Shown here one piece after another: positions 61,485 to 64,000 of a DNA stretch of 64,000 nt (position 1 is the first letter of the stretch; each line of letters starts with the position of its first letter). The position numbers were made by a program, and so were the translations under genes. The stretch lies in contig JAXDDX010000012.1 of assembly GCA_034670405.1 (NCBI GenBank), positions 3,379,001-3,443,000 on the forward strand. Reading direction: 5' to 3'. The notes under the pieces are model-generated. The model had not been told where the DNA came from and searched no databases. It was given only the letters and a program-made list of their open reading frames with translations. This DNA comes from Hoplostethus atlanticus (Eukaryota; Chordata; Actinopteri; Trachichthyiformes; Trachichthyidae).

Positions 61485-62690
61485 ATGAGGCTTAGCCCTA
61501 TTGTTTTCATAAGGATAATCCCCAACACAAACTCTAGAAAGAAAGACGTTCCAGGGACTGCAGCTCATCCACTTAAGGCAAAGCAACATCTGGACAAGCA
61601 CATATTTTATCAAACAATAATTGGCCCCACTACTGGTAGTAGTTTTGAAGAAACAATATGGAAAAGGTCCAAATGGATTTTCTACTCTACTTCTCTACTT
61701 TTTGCCAAGGACAAAAAGAGCAAAGGAAATAAGTTGGATAGAAGGGTGAAAGAAGTGTGAAAGAGGAAGGATGCAGAAGTTCAAAAAACGATGGGTGGAC
61801 AGGATGGAAAGAAGGGTGGTTAGAAGGGAAGGAAAGAAGGAAGGAGCTTAGGACTTTAAATGTCTGGAAAGGCAAAAGAAGTGTGAAGCAGGAAGGAATG
61901 AATTATGGAAGCAGTGAGAGAGGAAGGATGAGGTAAGGAAAATAGGAAGTAACAGTATTGATTTGGCCACATAATGAAAAAAATGGTGACAGAGAAAGAA
62001 AGCAGGAGTTAAAAATAAAATAACATGGATAAAGGCTCGGCAGACAATTACTAATACAATAAGATGTGATGTGACTAAACCTCTGTGTCATGACAAGATG
62101 CATGAGCCAAGGAAGCAAGGAAAGATAATTGCATGGATGGATGGATTAATAGAAGGGAAGAGGCGAAGGAAGAAAGGAATGAAGGCAATGAGGACAAGAA
62201 GAAACACACACACCTCTCCACTCCCATCCCCTCCCCTTACTTCTTCTACCATTATGGAGTTAATGCTAAAAGCCAAAGTGCTTTCTAACCAGTGCTCAAT
62301 TTGATAAAAGGGGCTCCTGAAAATCTCCTCTTTGCTCCAAACCCCTACACTGATGCAAAAGCAGGAACATAGTGAGGGGGTGTAACTTTAATCAAATCAG
62401 CCACCTCCTCAATCACCTCTGGCTCTTCCGTGGGTAGGGAGTATTTTCATTACTACCTATCGTCTGGGTACTATGGATTTGACCCTTGAACTCCTTACTT
62501 TTGGTCGCTTCTAATCTGGGAATGTAAGGAAGGAATTTAACCTTCACTCATTGAAAGTCATTCAGAATAAGAGCACAAGCTAAATACCTAAGATCTCATC
62601 TAAAATTGAAGGTAGGATTAATCTGAATGTAATGTCTTTATGGACTTTGCAGGGTTATACACATGCAAGCCAGAGATCAAATAGTATTTG

Positions 62691-62730
62691 CAACTCATTT
62701 ATGGTGTTTGCAACTCATTTATGGTGTTTG
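62691..62730 (+). repeat. 20-bp perfect tandem duplication
   Basis: CAACTCATTTATGGTGTTTG occurs twice in direct succession without mismatch. Confidence 0.9.
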
Positions 62731-63380
62731 CTTTAACTTTTCTGTGTACCAGATGGGGGACTTTTACCACATTAGGATCCAGATAGTGTGAGGGAAGTTG
62801 GCAATCACAGAGAAGTGTGTGAAATGATTTTCAAATGGTTACCTGTGAACATCCAAGCTTTCTGAAGGCGGCATGAACTGAAATAGAGACAACTGGATAT
62901 GCTGCTGCATACAAATTTGTGTGTACTTGCTGCGGCTTCTTAGTGCTTATTTATTTACACCCCATACCAGTGGGGGCGCATCAAGATTAAAGAGATAAAC
63001 ATAACCTAGGGAAACCAGAAATAGCGGTGACAAAAACTCAGTGAACAACATCAACAACAAGGGCGGTGAAAGAGCGACAAAGGCGGCTGAGGGGAATATA
63101 AGGATTTAGAAACTTAGTCTTAAAAGTGCAGAAACAAACTCAGCAAGTTGAGCTTTGAAATGATTCATTTTGAAAGAGTTGACCACAGGATTTTAGCATG
63201 GAGATGAAAACAAAGGCAGTGAACCAGAAAAGAAAATGGAGATGCTTTTCCACAAGGCAAACACAACCAATCACATGATATGTTAGACCGATAGCAGACA
63301 GTCACACAGTGGGAGCTGGAGTGCAAAGAATGACACTATTCTGAACCTATACGGTGGCTACAGCCCTCTTCAGGTTGGTG

Positions 63381-63381
<1 letters not shown>

Positions 63382-63412
<31 letters not shown>
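63382..63412 (+). repeat. (CA)n microsatellite
   Basis: A CA run of about 15 units. Confidence 0.93.
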
Positions 63413-63413
<1 letters not shown>

Positions 63414-64000
63414 CTCACACTGACATTTCAATGAGCCTATCAACGACTTCACTCCCCAGCTATGTCCACCCATTCCATATATCAGCTGCTTGGCTTCAGG
63501 AGGCAATAACCCAGCAGAGAGCACCAGAATGAGCCAACTGCTCAGAATAAAAGAGATCTATTGCATTGCCTTTTATTTTGATTTTTTTCCTCTCTCGTGG
63601 CGCTACAGTATTCCAGAGATCACTCATTGGCTCGAGAATGTTATACTGCATTTCTAGGGGTCGGGGACATTTTATTTTGAAAAGAACAATAAGGGAGTGA
63701 AATAATAGGAAAACCACCTTATACTTTCAGGTTTCAGTGTGTATGTGTCAGGTGTGTGTATGTATGTCAGTTTGTGTCTGTATGTATACACATGCATATA
63801 TATGTGTGTGTGTCTGTTGATCCTGATGCACATACTGTACCTTACTGCTATCCTGTATTAATGTCTGTGTGTGTGTGTGTGTGCCTGTAAGTGCATGTAT
63901 ATACATCTGTAAATGTGCATATAGGCATGTGTGTGTTGATCCTTCTGCAATGTATTTTTTTTTATGTGTGTGTGTGTGTGTGTTTAGCCTACTGCGTAAA

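Larger units (their letters stand above)
59223..64000. other. Candidate intron sequence to the window edge
   Basis: Holds (GA)n at 60284-60306, (GT)n at 60525-60553 and 61131-61158, (CT)n at 61259-61284 and 61447-61474, purine-rich sequence at about 61736-62180, a 20-bp tandem duplication at 62691-62730, (CA)n at 63382-63412 and GT-rich sequence from about 63735 to 63990. No exon was recognised. Confidence 0.5.

Overview
The window looks like vertebrate nuclear DNA, most probably from a teleost fish. It is intron-rich and almost gene-free. It carries many (GT/CA)n and (CT/GA)n microsatellites, short tRNA-derived SINE copies, hAT-type and other non-autonomous DNA elements, and a miniature LTR retrotransposon. 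There are no bacterial-style operons, rRNA genes, tRNA genes or CRISPR arrays. The species cannot be named from the sequence.

The one coding segment I can support is a 131-bp exon at 43978-44108 (+). It encodes the N-terminal block of delta-2 catenin (CTNND2), with the family signatures [19 protein letters not shown] and [11 protein letters not shown]- and CpG-rich block at about 7700-8197 ends in a good splice donor and is the best candidate for an upstream first exon and promoter. If it is joined to 43978 there is no in-frame upstream ATG, so translation would start inside the coding exon at the conserved MPVPEQ methionine. Under that model 8198-43977 is intron 1 (about 36 kb) and 44109-64000 is the start of a long intron 2. 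The next catenin exon was not found here. The first 7.7 kb would then be upstream flank.

Layout: 1-7690 is upstream flank with old repeats and an exceptionally long pure (GT)148 tract. 7693-8197 is the candidate promoter and first exon. 8198-20918 is intron with a 193-bp hAT MITE (8-bp duplication), a TTAAAGCTGCAC-ended MITE and several SINEs. 20919-22984 is a nest in which a foldback element holds a smaller inverted-repeat element and a 1.4-kb LTR element (21358-22774). The LTR element lies on the minus strand, has almost identical 569/570-bp LTRs, a tRNA-Glu-type primer site and a 5-bp duplication. 33334-34687 is a 1.35-kb hAT-type element (8-bp duplication) that was itself hit by a 113-bp near-perfect palindrome. 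The palindrome's ends match the LTR start of the element at 21.4 kb and it has its own 5-bp duplication. 43978-44108 is the catenin exon, bracketed by a (TG)n tract that forms its acceptor and a (CT)n tract just after its donor. 44109-64000 is intron with purine- or pyrimidine-skewed tracts, G-quadruplex-prone C runs and further diverged repeats.

The strongest material for a second look is the miniature LTR element and its palindromic relative, the nested insertions that can be ordered in time by target duplications, and the microsatellite-defined splice sites of the ctnnd2 exon.
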